A stretch of DNA of 64,000 nucleotides from NCBI RefSeq assembly GCF_020858115.1, contig NZ_JACYMM010000006.1, positions 248,001-312,000 on the forward strand, read 5' to 3'. The stretch's first letter is position 1. Each line of letters starts with the position of its first letter. This DNA comes from Janthinobacterium sp. FW305-129. Lineage in GTDB: Bacteria; Pseudomonadota; Gammaproteobacteria; Burkholderiales; Burkholderiaceae_D. Position numbers and translations under genes: made by a program. The notes beneath the pieces were generated by a model. The model had not been told where the DNA came from. It saw nothing but the letters and a program-made list of their open reading frames with translations, and made no database searches. Below, one piece after another: positions 1 through 9,384 of this stretch.

Positions 1-93
1 TTTGCCATCGTCGCCAATTTCCCCGATGGCGTGACGGCCACCCTCACGGTGCCGGACAGCACGGCGCAAGGAGTGTCGTATGCATCCGCCTGA
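1..93 (+). CDS. C-terminal end of a LytS-type sensor histidine kinase (partial)
   Basis: An open frame enters from the left edge and stops at 91-93. The last 30 residues include a GVTATLTVP-like stretch, which resembles the end of the HATPase_c domain of LytS/YehU-type histidine kinases. The stop overlaps the start of the following LytTR response regulator by 14 bases, the usual arrangement for a translationally coupled two-component pair. The kinase identity is inferred from this tail and the neighbour; the catalytic domains lie outside the window. Confidence 0.6.
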   Translation, partial: FAIVANFPDGVTATLTVPDSTAQGVSYASA

Positions 94-862
94 AATGACG
101 TGCGTCATCGCCGAAGACGAAACCCTGCTGCGCGACGCGCTGGTGGCGATGCTCGGTGAACTGTGGCCGGACCTGCGCATCGTCGCCGCCTGCGACGACG
201 GCGGCACGGCGCTCGAGGCCATCGCCACGCGCAAGCCCGATATCGCCTTCCTCGACATCCGCATGCCGGGCTTGACGGGGCTGGAAGTGGCGGCCGGCGC
301 GCTGGAAGCGAGTCCCGCCACGCAGGTGGTGTTCGTCACGGCCTACGACCAGTACGCGATCGATGCCTTCGATAACGGCGCCGTCGACTATGTATTGAAA
401 CCGATTGCCCGCGAGCGGCTGCAGGCGACCCTGCAGCGCCTGCAGGCGCGGGCCGGCAAGGCCCGCGCGGGCGACGGCGCGCTGGCCGGCTTGCTGCAGC
501 AATTGAGCCATGTCTTGCCGGCGGCGGCCAAGTCGCCGCCGCTGGTGTGGCTGACGGCCAGCAGCGGCAAGGATACGCGCCTGATCATGGTGGAAGACAT
601 CGCCTATTTTCAATCCGACACCAAGTACACGGCCGTCATGACGGCCGAGGGCGAGGCGCTGCTGCGCAAGCCGATCCGCGAACTGCTCGACGTGCTCGAC
701 CCGGCCATTTTCAAGCAGATCCACCGCTCCACCATCGTCAACATGAAGATGGTGGCCTCGGTCACGCGCGACGAGGTGGGGCGTGGCGCCTTGCGCCTGA
801 AAACGCGGCCGGAAACCCTGGCCGTGAGCCAGCCGTTCATGGCCTTGTTCCGGAACATGTAG
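80..862 (+). CDS. LytTR-family response regulator
   Basis: The protein has 260 residues: an N-terminal receiver domain (about 7-120) with acidic residues at the start, phosphoacceptor Asp59 in FLDIRMPG and a conserved Lys in YVLKPI. A LytTR DNA-binding domain follows (about 155-258), with the typical YFQSDTKYT and FKQIHRSTIVN blocks. The ATG at 80 follows an AGGAG ribosome site and overlaps the stop of the upstream kinase, so the two form a two-component system of the LytS/LytR or AlgR type. The target genes cannot be told from the window. It ends six bases before the convergent amidohydrolase gene. Confidence 0.9.
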   Translation: MHPPEMTCVIAEDETLLRDALVAMLGELWPDLRIVAACDDGGTALEAIATRKPDIAFLDIRMPGLTGLEVAAGALEASPATQVVFVTAYDQYAIDAFDNGAVDYVLKPIARERLQATLQRLQARAGKARAGDGALAGLLQQLSHVLPAAAKSPPLVWLTASSGKDTRLIMVEDIAYFQSDTKYTAVMTAEGEALLRKPIRELLDVLDPAIFKQIHRSTIVNMKMVASVTRDEVGRGALRLKTRPETLAVSQPFMALFRNM

Positions 863-868
863 GCCGGC

Positions 869-1912
869 TTAGTCCGCCGTCTCGAAACCTTCGAGCACAT
901 TGACGACATTGATGCCGATTTCCTTGACCGCATAGCCGCCTTCGAGGATGAAGGCGGTGGGCAGGTTCAGATGCGCGAGGCGTTCGCCCACGCGCAGGTA
1001 GTCGCCGCTTTGCAGCGAGAAATGCGACAGCGGGTCGCCCACGAAGGTGTCGACACCGAGCGACACCACCAGCGCGTCGGGCGCGTACATCTTGATGCGC
1101 AGGCAAGCCGTCTCCAGCGCGGCGAACCAGCTGGCCGTGGTGGTGCCGGCCGGCAGCGGCAGATTGACGTTGTAGCCGAGCCCCGCGCCGCTTCCCGTCT
1201 CGTCGGCGTGGCCCAGATAAAACGGGTATTCGCTGCGCGGATCGGCGTGGATGGAGGCGAACAGCACGTCGTCGCGTCCGTAAAAGATGCTTTGCGTGCC
1301 GTTGCCGTGGTGGTAATCGATGTCGAGGATGGCGACCTTGCGCGCGCCGTCGTCGAGCAGATGCTGCGCGGCCAGGGCCGCGTTGTTGAGAAAACAGTAG
1401 CCGCCGAAGAAATCGCTGCCCGCATGGTGGCCCGGCGGGCGCGTCAGGGCAAACGTGGCCCGCTCGCCCAGGCGCAGCGCATGGGCCGCATTGACGGCGC
1501 AGTCGGCGCCCGTCTTGGCCGCCGTCCATGTGCCGGCCGTCAGCGGCGTGCCGTTGTCCATCGAGTACAGGCCCAGCTTGGCCGTGAAGTCGTCCGGTTC
1601 GATGTCGCTGCGCAAGGTGCGCACGGGCCACACGGATGGCAAGGCATCCTTGCTGGCGTTATCCGGGTCGAGTGCCAGCCAGTCGTGCCAGGCGTGGCGC
1701 AGGAAATGCAGGTAGCGCGGCGTGTGGATGCGTTCCAGCGACGTCAGCGGCACGCCGTGCGGCGTGACGATGCGGCCCAGGTTGCGCCGTCCCAGTTCGG
1801 CCACCACCATGTCGGCCCGCTCCGGCGCCTCGAAGCAGGGCACCATGGCGCCGCGAAACCATTCGAAGCGGCCCCGGTGCTGGCCGTGCAATTCATTATA
1901 GAAGGTCAGCAT
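869..1912 (-). CDS. Histone deacetylase-family protein, probable acetylpolyamine amidohydrolase
   Basis: The 347-residue protein carries the class II histone deacetylase/acetylpolyamine amidohydrolase fold: RPPGHHA, GGYCFLNN and the metal-binding DIDYHHGNGTQ, with a late EGGYA block. Members of about this length remove acetyl groups from acetylated polyamines or other small acetyl-amides in the cytoplasm, using zinc. The start is set at the ATG giving MLTFYNELHG, which matches the family's N-terminus; the same frame stays open further upstream but only inside gshA. It lies 19 bases downstream of gshA and is probably cotranscribed. The ribosome site is weak, so coupling to gshA is possible. 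The exact substrate is not known. Confidence 0.85.
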   Translation of the reverse strand: MLTFYNELHGQHRGRFEWFRGAMVPCFEAPERADMVVAELGRRNLGRIVTPHGVPLTSLERIHTPRYLHFLRHAWHDWLALDPDNASKDALPSVWPVRTLRSDIEPDDFTAKLGLYSMDNGTPLTAGTWTAAKTGADCAVNAAHALRLGERATFALTRPPGHHAGSDFFGGYCFLNNAALAAQHLLDDGARKVAILDIDYHHGNGTQSIFYGRDDVLFASIHADPRSEYPFYLGHADETGSGAGLGYNVNLPLPAGTTTASWFAALETACLRIKMYAPDALVVSLGVDTFVGDPLSHFSLQSGDYLRVGERLAHLNLPTAFILEGGYAVKEIGINVVNVLEGFETAD

Positions 1913-1931
1913 CGGGGCGTTTTGCGCAAGG

Positions 1932-3533
1932 TCAGGTGTGCGAGCACAAGGTGCTGGCGCGGTAGGCGGCGACGAAGTCGTCGAAGCTGCCGGCGGGCGC
2001 CGCTTCCATGGCGCGCTGCTCGGCCAGAGAGCTTTCCGCCAGCTGGTCGAAATACGCGCTTTGCCCGGGTGTGGGCGGATGCGCGCGGAACCAGGCGGCG
2101 TGGCGTTCGCTCTGGCGCAGGCCGAAGGCGGCAAACGAGCCGCCGTTGGCGCGCAGCTCGGCCAAGACCTTCGCCGAGGGCGTCGCGTCCGGGTCGGCCA
2201 GTTTACGGGCTTGCGCCGCCAGGCTGTCCGCATGCTGCGTGCCGCCCTGGCGCGCGTCGAGCAAGGCCGCCACGGGCGCGATACGCGCCAGCAATTCCTC
2301 GCCCCACGCCTGCAGGGTGATCTCTTCGCCGTCGCGGCGCAGGCTCAAGCCCGGCTTGCGGCCTTCTTTGACGGTGCGGGCGAAATTGTGCGTGTAGCAG
2401 GCGCTTTGCTCGGCGGAAATAGGCGCGCTGTCGTCGAGCGCGCAGAACAGCAGGAAGGCGTCGAGGAAGCGGCCTGTTTCCAGGCTGATGCCGACCGGTT
2501 CGAACGGGTCGACATCCATGCAGCGCACTTCGATGTATTGCACGCCGCGCAGGCACAGGGCCTGGATGGGGCGCTCGCCCGTGCGGATCACGCGTTTCGG
2601 GCGGATGGTCGAATAGTACTCATTTTCGATCTGCAGCACATTGGTGGACAATTGTATCCACTCGCCATCCTTCTTCGTGCCCAGCGCCGCGTACGGCGGA
2701 TACGGGTCGTTGACGGCGTGCGTCAGGGCGTTGACGTAATCATCGAGGCTGTTTTCGTGCGGACGCAGGCCGGACTGGGCATCGTTCTGGTAGCCGAGGT
2801 CGCTCATGCGCAGGCTGGTGGCGTACGGCAGGAACAGGGTGTCGTCGGACAAGGTGTCGAGCTTGTGCGCGCGGCCGCGCAGGAAGCCGGCGGACAGGGC
2901 TGGCGAAGCGCCGAACAGGTACATCAAGAGCCAGCTGTAGCGGCGGAAATTGCGGATCGTCGCCAGGTAGCTTTCCGACTGCACGTCTTTCGGCGTGGCG
3001 GTTGCGTGCGCCGGGCTGGCGCTGGTGCCCGGATGGCTGGCCAGCACTTGCCACAGCTGCTCGTCGAGCGAATAGTTGTAATGGATGCCGGCGATGCATT
3101 GCATGGCTTTACCGTAGCGCAAGGCCAGGCCGCGCCGGTAGACGTGCTTGAGCATGCCCATGTTCGACGTGCCGTAGTTGGCGATCTCGATATCTTCCTC
3201 GGGCGGCAGCTGGCAAGGCATCGACTGGCTCCACAGCAACTCGTCGCCGAGGCGGCTGTAGGCATGGCGGTGCACGGTATCGAGCTTGTCGAGCGTGACG
3301 GCGATGTCGGTTTCGGCCGGGGTGATGAATTCGAGCAGCGCTTCGGCGTAGTCGGTGGTGATTTCAGGGTGCGTCAGCGCCGAGCCCAGGGCGGCGGGGT
3401 GGGGCGTGGAAGCCAGATGGCCGGCATGGTCGACGCGCAGGGTTTCACGCTCGATGCCGCGCAAGCCGCCCAGCAGCGCGCGGTTGGCATCTTCGGTCAG
3501 CAATGCCAGGCGGCGAGTCAACAGGTTGGGCAA
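1932..3533 (-). CDS. gshA: Glutamate-cysteine ligase (type I)
   Basis: GshA joins glutamate and cysteine with ATP, the first and rate-limiting step of glutathione synthesis, in the cytoplasm. The 533-residue product is collinear with the proteobacterial type I family (about 520 residues): GIERETLRV near the N-terminus, SMPCQLP, an NYGTSN block and a [11 protein letters not shown] block. The frame has an ATG 84 bases upstream, but a TTG at 3533 has AAGGAAG seven bases before it and gives LPNLLTRRL, the family-like beginning, so TTG is chosen. The amidohydrolase gene follows closely. Glutathione synthetase (gshB) is not in the window. Confidence 0.92.
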   Translation of the reverse strand: MPNLLTRRLALLTEDANRALLGGLRGIERETLRVDHAGHLASTPHPAALGSALTHPEITTDYAEALLEFITPAETDIAVTLDKLDTVHRHAYSRLGDELLWSQSMPCQLPPEEDIEIANYGTSNMGMLKHVYRRGLALRYGKAMQCIAGIHYNYSLDEQLWQVLASHPGTSASPAHATATPKDVQSESYLATIRNFRRYSWLLMYLFGASPALSAGFLRGRAHKLDTLSDDTLFLPYATSLRMSDLGYQNDAQSGLRPHENSLDDYVNALTHAVNDPYPPYAALGTKKDGEWIQLSTNVLQIENEYYSTIRPKRVIRTGERPIQALCLRGVQYIEVRCMDVDPFEPVGISLETGRFLDAFLLFCALDDSAPISAEQSACYTHNFARTVKEGRKPGLSLRRDGEEITLQAWGEELLARIAPVAALLDARQGGTQHADSLAAQARKLADPDATPSAKVLAELRANGGSFAAFGLRQSERHAAWFRAHPPTPGQSAYFDQLAESSLAEQRAMEAAPAGSFDDFVAAYRASTLCSHT

Positions 3534-3748
3534 TTTGAGCTTCCTTTCTTGTGCAGCATATAAATAATTTGTGCTGAGATTAACCGAATTTTGGCAAATG
3601 CGTCGGCGCCGGCCCAAAAAACGCCGCGTCGCCAGCGTCCGCCCCGGGCAAGGGGGGCGGCGCTTCGGTCAGGAATTCGCTTGATATTTTAACAAACTGC
3701 GGGGGGATCTGGCGCGCCGCCGGGTCAAGCTTTGCGCAGATGGCGCGG
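3534..3748. other. Intergenic region upstream of gshA
   Basis: These 215 bases separate the end of prmC from the chosen gshA start, both on the minus strand. A short AT-rich stretch close to gshA could hold its promoter. I see no convincing small gene or clear U-tailed terminator here. Confidence 0.4.
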
Positions 3749-4579
3749 TCAGCCCAGGCGGGCGCCGCTGACTCTTTCGATGCCGGCCAGGTCGCGCCAG
3801 CTTTGCACTTTGTTGTAGCCGGCAGCGGCCAGCAGCTCGCGCACCTGGGCCGCCTGGTCATAGCCGTGTTCCATCAGCAGCCAGGCGCCCGTCGCCAGGT
3901 GGCGCGCGGCGCCGGCAACGATGGTGCGCAGGGCCGACAGGCCATCCGCATGGTCGGTCAGCGCGCCGGCCGGTTCGAAGCGCAGGTCGCCCTCGGCCAG
4001 GTGGCGGTCGCCGCTGGCGATGTAGGGGGGATTCGAGACGATCAGGTCGAATTTTTCCGTGCCCAGCGCCTCGAACCAGTCGCTGGCCATGAAGGTGATG
4101 TTGACGCCGTTGGCGCTGGCATTGCGGCGCGCCACGGCCAGCGCCGCGCTGCTCACGTCCAGGGCCGTGACGACGGCGTCCGGCCGCGTGTAGGCCAGGG
4201 CGACGGCGATGGCGCCGCTGCCTGTGCCCATGTCGAGCACCCGGCCGCCGGGCGGCAGGCGCTCGAGCGCCAGTTCCACCAGCACTTCCGTGTCGGGGCG
4301 GGGGATCAGCACGGCATCGTTGACTTCAAAGGGCAAGCCGAAGAATTCGCGCTGGCCGACGATGTAGGCGATCGGCTCGCCTTGCAGGCGGCGCGCCAGC
4401 AAGACTGACAAACGCTCGGCCTCAGCGGCAGTGAGCACACGCTCCGATTGCGTGATCAGCGAGACGCGCGACAGGCCCAGCGCGTGGCCCAGCAGGATGC
4501 GGTTGTCGAGCGGATCGAGCAGCGGACGGATTTGCAGGGCGCCGACAGTGCTGCCGGCGGGTATCAGTGTTTCTGGCAT
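3749..4579 (-). CDS. prmC: Peptide chain release factor N5-glutamine methyltransferase
   Basis: PrmC (HemK) methylates the glutamine of the GGQ motif in release factors, using S-adenosylmethionine, and so raises termination efficiency. The 276-residue product has the N-terminal helical domain, the LIPRPDTEVLVE block, the AdoMet-binding LDMGTGSGAIAVALA motif and the catalytic NPPY (in IVSNPPYIAS). It belongs to the hemA-prfA-prmC group, here separated from prfA by dsbB. The dsbB stop lies ten bases upstream, which suggests cotranscription. Length and motifs are normal for the family. Confidence 0.95.
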   Translation of the reverse strand: MPETLIPAGSTVGALQIRPLLDPLDNRILLGHALGLSRVSLITQSERVLTAAEAERLSVLLARRLQGEPIAYIVGQREFFGLPFEVNDAVLIPRPDTEVLVELALERLPPGGRVLDMGTGSGAIAVALAYTRPDAVVTALDVSSAALAVARRNASANGVNITFMASDWFEALGTEKFDLIVSNPPYIASGDRHLAEGDLRFEPAGALTDHADGLSALRTIVAGAARHLATGAWLLMEHGYDQAAQVRELLAAAGYNKVQSWRDLAGIERVSGARLG

Positions 4580-4589
4580 GAATAGTCTA

Positions 4590-5060
4590 TTATTTCTTGC
4601 GGCGCAGCAGTGTCCACAGCAGGCCTACGGTAAAAATGGCAAACCAGATGAACGCCCATTGCGGGATGGACAGGCCGAAAAACGGCTCGCCGGCATTTTC
4701 GCAGGCGCCATACGATTCAAACATGAAGGGTATGAGTTCGGCCGTGAAAATCTTGTTCAGCGCCGTTTCCACCGGGTCGATGCCGCACGAGAAGCCGGGG
4801 TTGGCCAGCACGTACAAATGCTTGGCGCCCACGCCCAGGCCGCCCAGGGCCGCCAGCACGCCGATGCCGGCGCCGATTTTCGGGCGGTTGGCGGCGGCGC
4901 CCGCCAGGCAGGCGATGCCGATGGCGAGGAACAGGTAGCGCTGGATCACGCACAGCGGGCACGGCGCCATGTTCATGGCATGCTGCAAATACATGGCCAC
5001 ACCCAGCATCAGGAAACACAGGGCGGCGATCGACAGGAGGACGGTGCGTGAATTTTTCAT
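4590..5060 (-). CDS. dsbB: Disulfide bond formation protein B
   Basis: DsbB is the inner-membrane quinone reductase that reoxidizes periplasmic DsbA. The 156-residue product has four predicted membrane helices, the first periplasmic cysteine pair in APCPLC and a second pair in FSCGI and YGACEN. The start at 5060 (MKNSRTVLL) puts the first helix at the usual distance from the N-terminus; the frame extends 16 codons further without a better ribosome site. Its position between prfA and prmC is unusual, because these two are often adjacent. No dsbA is visible in the window. Confidence 0.93.
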   Translation of the reverse strand: MKNSRTVLLSIAALCFLMLGVAMYLQHAMNMAPCPLCVIQRYLFLAIGIACLAGAAANRPKIGAGIGVLAALGGLGVGAKHLYVLANPGFSCGIDPVETALNKIFTAELIPFMFESYGACENAGEPFFGLSIPQWAFIWFAIFTVGLLWTLLRRKK

Positions 5061-5157
5061 GGGCGACACGGTGAGGTGGATGGAATCGAGCTGGTCATTT
5101 TCGCACAAGGGCCGATTTTTATTGCTTAGCCGCTACTTAAACCCTTGATCTGGCTGG

Positions 5158-5248
5158 GCGCTTTAAAAAGTGTTCAGGGCAAGGCGCAGCGCCGCAGGCA
5201 GTACGAATGTACGGCCAGGCGATGCAACGCCGCCATGGACGCTTTTTA
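5158..5248. repeat. Dispersed intergenic repeat, copy 1 (GTAC-core)
   Basis: A GC-rich intergenic element carries the core GTACGAATGTAC flanked by AGGC-rich arms, bounded by CTTTAAAAAG and GCTTTTTAAT. It is nearly the same as the reverse complement of about 63300-63395: both share GGCAGTACGAATGTAC, CGCCATGGACG and the TTCAGGG/TTCAAGG end. It sits between prfA and dsbB. The flanking ends can pair, so it could fold as a large hairpin. Confidence 0.75.
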
Positions 5249-6322
5249 ATCGCCCAGCGCGGCAAGCAGCTCCGCCTGGTGCTCCGCCGCCAAGGCATTC
5301 GTCAGTTCCGTCAAATCCCCATCCATGATGAAATCCAGTTTATATAACGTCAGGTTGATGCGGTGGTCCGTCAGGCGGCCTTGCGGGAAGTTATACGTGC
5401 GGATGCGCTCGCTGCGGTCGCCCGAGCCGATCAGGCTCTTGCGCGTGGCCGCTTCCTTCGACTGCTGTTCGCGCAATTGCACGTCCTTGATGCGCGCGGC
5501 CAGCACTTTCATCGCCTGCGCCTTGTTCTTGTGCTGGCTGCGGTCATCCTGGCATTCGACGACGATGCCGGTCGGCAAGTGGGTGATGCGCACGGCCGAA
5601 TCCGTCTTGTTGATGTGCTGTCCGCCCGCGCCCGAGGCGCGGTAGGTGTCGATGCGCAGGTCGGCCGGGTTGATGTTGACGTCTTCCACTTCGTCCGCTT
5701 CCGGCATCACGGCCACCGTGCAGGCGGAGGTGTGGATGCGGCCCTGCGTTTCCGTGGCCGGCACGCGCTGCACGCGGTGGCCGCCCGACTCGAATTTCAG
5801 CTTCGAATACGCGCCATTGCCGACGATACGCACGATCACCTCGCGGTAGCCGCCCAGGTCGGAGTCCGACGACGACACGAGTTCCACCTGCCAGCGGTTG
5901 CGCTCGGCAAAGCGCGTGTACATGCGCAACAAATCGCCGGCGAACAGGGCCGATTCGTCGCCGCCCGTGCCCGCACGAATTTCCAGGAAGATATTGCGCT
6001 CGTCGTTGACATCCTTCGGCAGCAGCATGGTCTGCAGTTCGCGCTCGAGCTGCGCCATGGTGGCCTTGGCTGCCTCGATCTCTTCCTGGGCGAATTCCTT
6101 CATGTCCGGGTCGGACAGCATCTCTTGCGCTGTCGCAATATCGTTGCCCGCTTCCTGGTAGGAACGGTACAGGGCCACCAGCGGGCCCAGTTCGGCGTGC
6201 TCGCGCGTCATCTTGCGGTAGCTGTCCATGTTCGACGTGGCGTCCGGGTGCATCAGCAGTTCGTCGAGTTCGACCAGGCGATTCGCCAGTTGATCGAGTT
6301 TGGCCAGCATGGATGGTTTCAT
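5246..6322 (-). CDS. prfA: Peptide chain release factor 1
   Basis: RF1 recognizes UAA and UAG stop codons and triggers peptide release on the ribosome. The 358-residue product contains the codon-reading PAT tripeptide (in [11 protein letters not shown]) and the catalytic GGQ loop (GAGGQHINK). The N-terminus MKPSMLAKL matches the family, so the start at 6322 is firm. It lies 87 bases downstream of hemA on the same strand, the order known from other proteobacteria. PrmC, encoded two genes further on, modifies its GGQ glutamine. Confidence 0.97.
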   Translation of the reverse strand: MKPSMLAKLDQLANRLVELDELLMHPDATSNMDSYRKMTREHAELGPLVALYRSYQEAGNDIATAQEMLSDPDMKEFAQEEIEAAKATMAQLERELQTMLLPKDVNDERNIFLEIRAGTGGDESALFAGDLLRMYTRFAERNRWQVELVSSSDSDLGGYREVIVRIVGNGAYSKLKFESGGHRVQRVPATETQGRIHTSACTVAVMPEADEVEDVNINPADLRIDTYRASGAGGQHINKTDSAVRITHLPTGIVVECQDDRSQHKNKAQAMKVLAARIKDVQLREQQSKEAATRKSLIGSGDRSERIRTYNFPQGRLTDHRINLTLYKLDFIMDGDLTELTNALAAEHQAELLAALGD

Positions 6323-6409
6323 AGCGATTCGCGGTAAAAAGAGTGTAGGGATGATGCAGGCCCGGCAGGCGGGCAGGGGGCGGCCGCGCGGGCGGCCAGC
6401 GGGGCTGCG

Positions 6410-7684
6410 CTAACGGCGGGGGCGGAACAGTTTCGGCAGCAGGGTGACCAGCTGCTTGCGCTCGTCGCCTTGCGCATGGTGCAGCGCCTGCTGCGGGCCG
6501 TGCAGGAACTTGGCCGTCAAGCCTTTCGACAGCGCTTCGAGCACGGCGTCGATGTCGGCACCCTTGGCCAGCATCTTGCGCGCCCGTTCCACTTCCATCA
6601 GGCGCAACGATTCGCTGTTTTCATGCAAATGCTGGATGACGGGCACCATGGCGCGGTCGTCGACCCAGCTCATGAACGATTGTACGCGCGTCTCGATGAT
6701 GGCCTCGGCTTGCGCCACGGCCGCTTGCCGGCTTTCCAGGCCCGTCTGCACGACTTTGCCCAGGTCATCGACCGTGTACAGGAAGACGTCGTTCAAACGG
6801 CCCACTTCCGCCTCGATGTCGCGCGGCACGGCCAGGTCGACCATGAACATGGGCTTGTGGCGGCGCGCCTTGATGGCGCGCTCGACCAGGCCCAGGCCCA
6901 GCAGCGGCAAGGACGATGCCGTGCACGAGATGACGATGTCGAACTGGTGCAGCTTTTCCGGCAGGTCGGCCAGGCGGATGGCCGTGCCGTTGAAGCGGTG
7001 CGCGAGTTCCTCGCCGCGCTCCATGGTGCGGTTGGCAATCGTGATGCTTTTCGGATTTTGTGCGGCAAAGTGGGTGGCGCACAGTTCGATCATTTCGCCG
7101 GCGCCGATGAACAGCACATTCTGTTCGGCGATCTTGTCGAAGATGCGTTGCGACAGGCGCACGGCAGCGGCCGCCATGGACACGCTGTGGGCGCCGATTT
7201 CCGTGCTGCTGCGCACTTCCTTGGCCACCGAAAAGCTGCGCTGGAACAACTGGTGCAGATACGTGCCCAGTCCGCCCGCCTCGTCGGCCGTGCGGATGGC
7301 GTCCTTGATCTGCCCCAGGATCTGCGTTTCGCCCAGCACCATCGAATCGAGCCCGGAGGCGACGCGGAAGGTGTGGCGCACGGCATCGTGCTGCGGCAGC
7401 ATATATAAGTGGGGGCGCAGCTCGCTGTAGTTGAGCTTGTGGTAGTCGGCCAGGAAATGCGCGCCCGCGTCGAGCGGGTTCGGCACATGGCTGGCCGCAT
7501 ACAGTTCCGTGCGGTTGCAGGTCGAGAGGATGGCCGCTTCGTCGTTGTCGCGCAGATCGATGCGCTGGAACCAGGTACGCGCCGCCATCACCGCCGAACC
7601 CAGATGCTCAGGCGCAAACGCCAGCTGTTCGCGGAGCGACACTGGGGCGGTGGTATGGTTGAGACCGACGGCGAGCAGTTGCAT
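6410..7684 (-). CDS. hemA: Glutamyl-tRNA reductase
   Basis: HemA reduces glutamyl-tRNA to glutamate-1-semialdehyde, the first committed step of the C5 tetrapyrrole pathway. The 424-residue product starts [14 protein letters not shown] and has the catalytic cysteine in [10 protein letters not shown], the [15 protein letters not shown] block, the NADP-binding [10 protein letters not shown] and the C-terminal dimerization domain. It heads the hemA-prfA-dsbB-prmC series. Its 5' end is separated from the next upstream gene, a response regulator on the same strand, by 81 bases. Confidence 0.97.
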   Translation of the reverse strand: MQLLAVGLNHTTAPVSLREQLAFAPEHLGSAVMAARTWFQRIDLRDNDEAAILSTCNRTELYAASHVPNPLDAGAHFLADYHKLNYSELRPHLYMLPQHDAVRHTFRVASGLDSMVLGETQILGQIKDAIRTADEAGGLGTYLHQLFQRSFSVAKEVRSSTEIGAHSVSMAAAAVRLSQRIFDKIAEQNVLFIGAGEMIELCATHFAAQNPKSITIANRTMERGEELAHRFNGTAIRLADLPEKLHQFDIVISCTASSLPLLGLGLVERAIKARRHKPMFMVDLAVPRDIEAEVGRLNDVFLYTVDDLGKVVQTGLESRQAAVAQAEAIIETRVQSFMSWVDDRAMVPVIQHLHENSESLRLMEVERARKMLAKGADIDAVLEALSKGLTAKFLHGPQQALHHAQGDERKQLVTLLPKLFRPRR

Positions 7685-7765
7685 TTCAGGGCTGTTGGGA
7701 TGACTTATGCCGACATTATAACGCTTTGTGCCCGCGCTTTGAGCAGGTCAGCCGTTTGCCGCCGT

Positions 7766-8455
7766 TCAGCCGCCCAGTTTTTCCAGACGGTAACCATAAC
7801 TGTAGACGGGCACGAGGCGGTAGCCGTGTTCCGGTTTCAGCTGCAGCTTGTTGCGCACGCGCGAAACGTGGGTATCCATGGTGCGCGAGGGCAGGGCCGT
7901 GTCGCGTTGCCACACGGCTTCGTGGATGTAGGCGCGCGACAGGGGGCGGCCCAGGTTGCGGAAAAACAGCAGCGCCAGGGCGAATTCCTTGTGCGTCACG
8001 TCCAGCACTTCGCCATCCTTCAGCAGCCGGCCGGGGCGGGTTTCAAATGTGTAATGACCGAATTGCAAGTTCTCGGCGCCATTCTGGGCCGGGTAGGCCA
8101 CGCGCAGCAGCGCCTGGGTGCGCAAGGTCAGTTCGCTGCGCCGCAGGGGCTTGATCATGTAGTCGTCGGCCCCAGCCGTCATGCCCGCCACCACGTCGTC
8201 CTCGCCGGAACTGTTGGTCATAAACAACACGGGCGCCTTGGGCGCCAGTTTTTCCCGGGCACGGCGCAAGACTTCGGCGCCGTCCAGATCGCTCACATGC
8301 CAGTCGAGGATGAGCATGTCGCAACTGTCCTTGCGCAATTGCCCCAGCATTTCCTTGCCACTCTGAAACTCGTGGCAAGCGTGGCCGGCGGCGGTGAGCA
8401 CCTGGCAGATCAGTTCTGCCTGGCTATGGTCGCTATCGAGTACGGCAATTCGCAT
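7766..8455 (-). CDS. Response regulator, OmpR/winged-helix type, no adjacent kinase
   Basis: The 229-residue protein has a receiver domain (about 1-118) with acidic residues near the N-terminus, phosphoacceptor Asp51 in LILDWHV and Lys in IKPLRR. A Trans_Reg_C winged helix follows (about 130-227), with THKEFALALLFF, SRTMDTHVSRVRNKL and the final YGYRL. No sensor kinase gene lies on either side, so it is an orphan regulator; its kinase and targets are unknown. It diverges from the DUF697-like gene, with about 170 bases between them that must hold both promoters. Confidence 0.88.
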   Translation of the reverse strand: MRIAVLDSDHSQAELICQVLTAAGHACHEFQSGKEMLGQLRKDSCDMLILDWHVSDLDGAEVLRRAREKLAPKAPVLFMTNSSGEDDVVAGMTAGADDYMIKPLRRSELTLRTQALLRVAYPAQNGAENLQFGHYTFETRPGRLLKDGEVLDVTHKEFALALLFFRNLGRPLSRAYIHEAVWQRDTALPSRTMDTHVSRVRNKLQLKPEHGYRLVPVYSYGYRLEKLGG

Positions 8456-8624
8456 AATGGGCTGGAGTGTGTAGCAACAAACAGACGGTCTGCTCTGCTT
8501 ATCGTAATGTTAAGGAATGCTCAAGTGAAATATAACAGAGATTGCAACTGTGTCCAGTGAAATCGGCAGCGCAGGCCTTTACGTTACACTTGTTCATCTA
8601 CCCCCTACCAGCGGAGAAGCGGCC

Positions 8625-9128
8625 ATGCCAGACAAGAGCACTACCGATTGGACCCTGATACCGGCCAGTCATGCGGAAATCGAGCAAGTGCGTGAACGTT
8701 GCCGGCGCCTGGTGCAGCGGCGCGCCATGATGTCGGCCGGCGCCTCGGCCATTCCCATTCCCGGCATCGACCTGATGTCGGATGTCGGCCTGTTTTCCAT
8801 GCTGATCAACGATATCAACCACGAATTCGGCCTCACGCCCGAGCAGATCGAGCGCCTGAACCCGCAGTTCAAGATGATGGCCTACCGCGCGGCGGTGGGC
8901 ATGGGCGGCATGCTGGTGGGAAAGTTGGTGTCGCGCGAACTGATCCTCCACCTGCTCAAGCGCAGTGGCGTCAAGATTGCCACCAAGCAGGTGGCGCGCT
9001 TCGTGCCGTTCGCCGGCCAGGCGGTGGCGGCAGCCATCGGCTACGCCGTATTCCGCCAGATCGGCAACCAGCACGTGAACGCCTGCGCCGCGGTGGCGCA
9101 GGAATTGCTCACGGTGAGGCCGGAGTAG
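8625..9128 (+). CDS. DUF697-like small membrane-associated protein
   Basis: This 167-residue protein has an N-terminal charged helix, then a GASAIPIPGIDLMSDVG stretch and a glycine- and alanine-rich C-terminal half (AVGMGGMLVGKL, FVPFAGQAVAAAIGYAV) that can form membrane-associated helices. The alternating IPIPG-D pattern resembles DUF697/YcjF-type domains; this is an inference from the pattern. ATG at 8625 has GCGGAGAAG just upstream, and an in-frame start 75 bases earlier has no such site. It converges on minE with three bases between the stops. Function unknown. Confidence 0.7.
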   Translation: MPDKSTTDWTLIPASHAEIEQVRERCRRLVQRRAMMSAGASAIPIPGIDLMSDVGLFSMLINDINHEFGLTPEQIERLNPQFKMMAYRAAVGMGGMLVGKLVSRELILHLLKRSGVKIATKQVARFVPFAGQAVAAAIGYAVFRQIGNQHVNACAAVAQELLTVRPE

Positions 9129-9131
9129 GTC

Positions 9132-9383
9132 TTACGCGTCCGGCAGCACCACGTTGACGTCGAGCACCTCCAGGTTGCCCTGGCGGTCCAGCGAGATCTT
9201 GATGTCGTCGGCATTCACCTTGGTGTACTTGGAAATGACGGCGATCAATTCCTTGTGCAGGGCGGGCAGGAAGTCCGGACCATCGCGTCCGCTGCGTTCG
9301 CGGGCGATGATGATCTGCAGGCGTTCCTTGGCCGCGGTGGCCGTCTTCGGCTTGGGGGGGAACAGGAAAGAAAGCAAGGCCAT
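9132..9383 (-). CDS. minE: Cell division topological specificity factor MinE
   Basis: MinE stimulates MinD ATPase at the membrane and drives pole-to-pole oscillation, which keeps the division inhibitor away from midcell. The 83-residue product begins MALLSFLF, the membrane-targeting and anti-MinCD helix region, and has the [12 protein letters not shown] contact helix and a C-terminal topological specificity domain. The start at 9383 is one base past the minD stop, so translation is coupled. Length is typical. Confidence 0.96.
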   Translation of the reverse strand: MALLSFLFPPKPKTATAAKERLQIIIARERSGRDGPDFLPALHKELIAVISKYTKVNADDIKISLDRQGNLEVLDVNVVLPDA

Positions 9384-9384
9384 A

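Noticed and set aside
3534..3617. ATG start 84 bases upstream for gshA
   Set aside because: The extra residues are unlike the family and no ribosome site precedes it; TTG 3533 has a good one and gives the family-like N-terminus.
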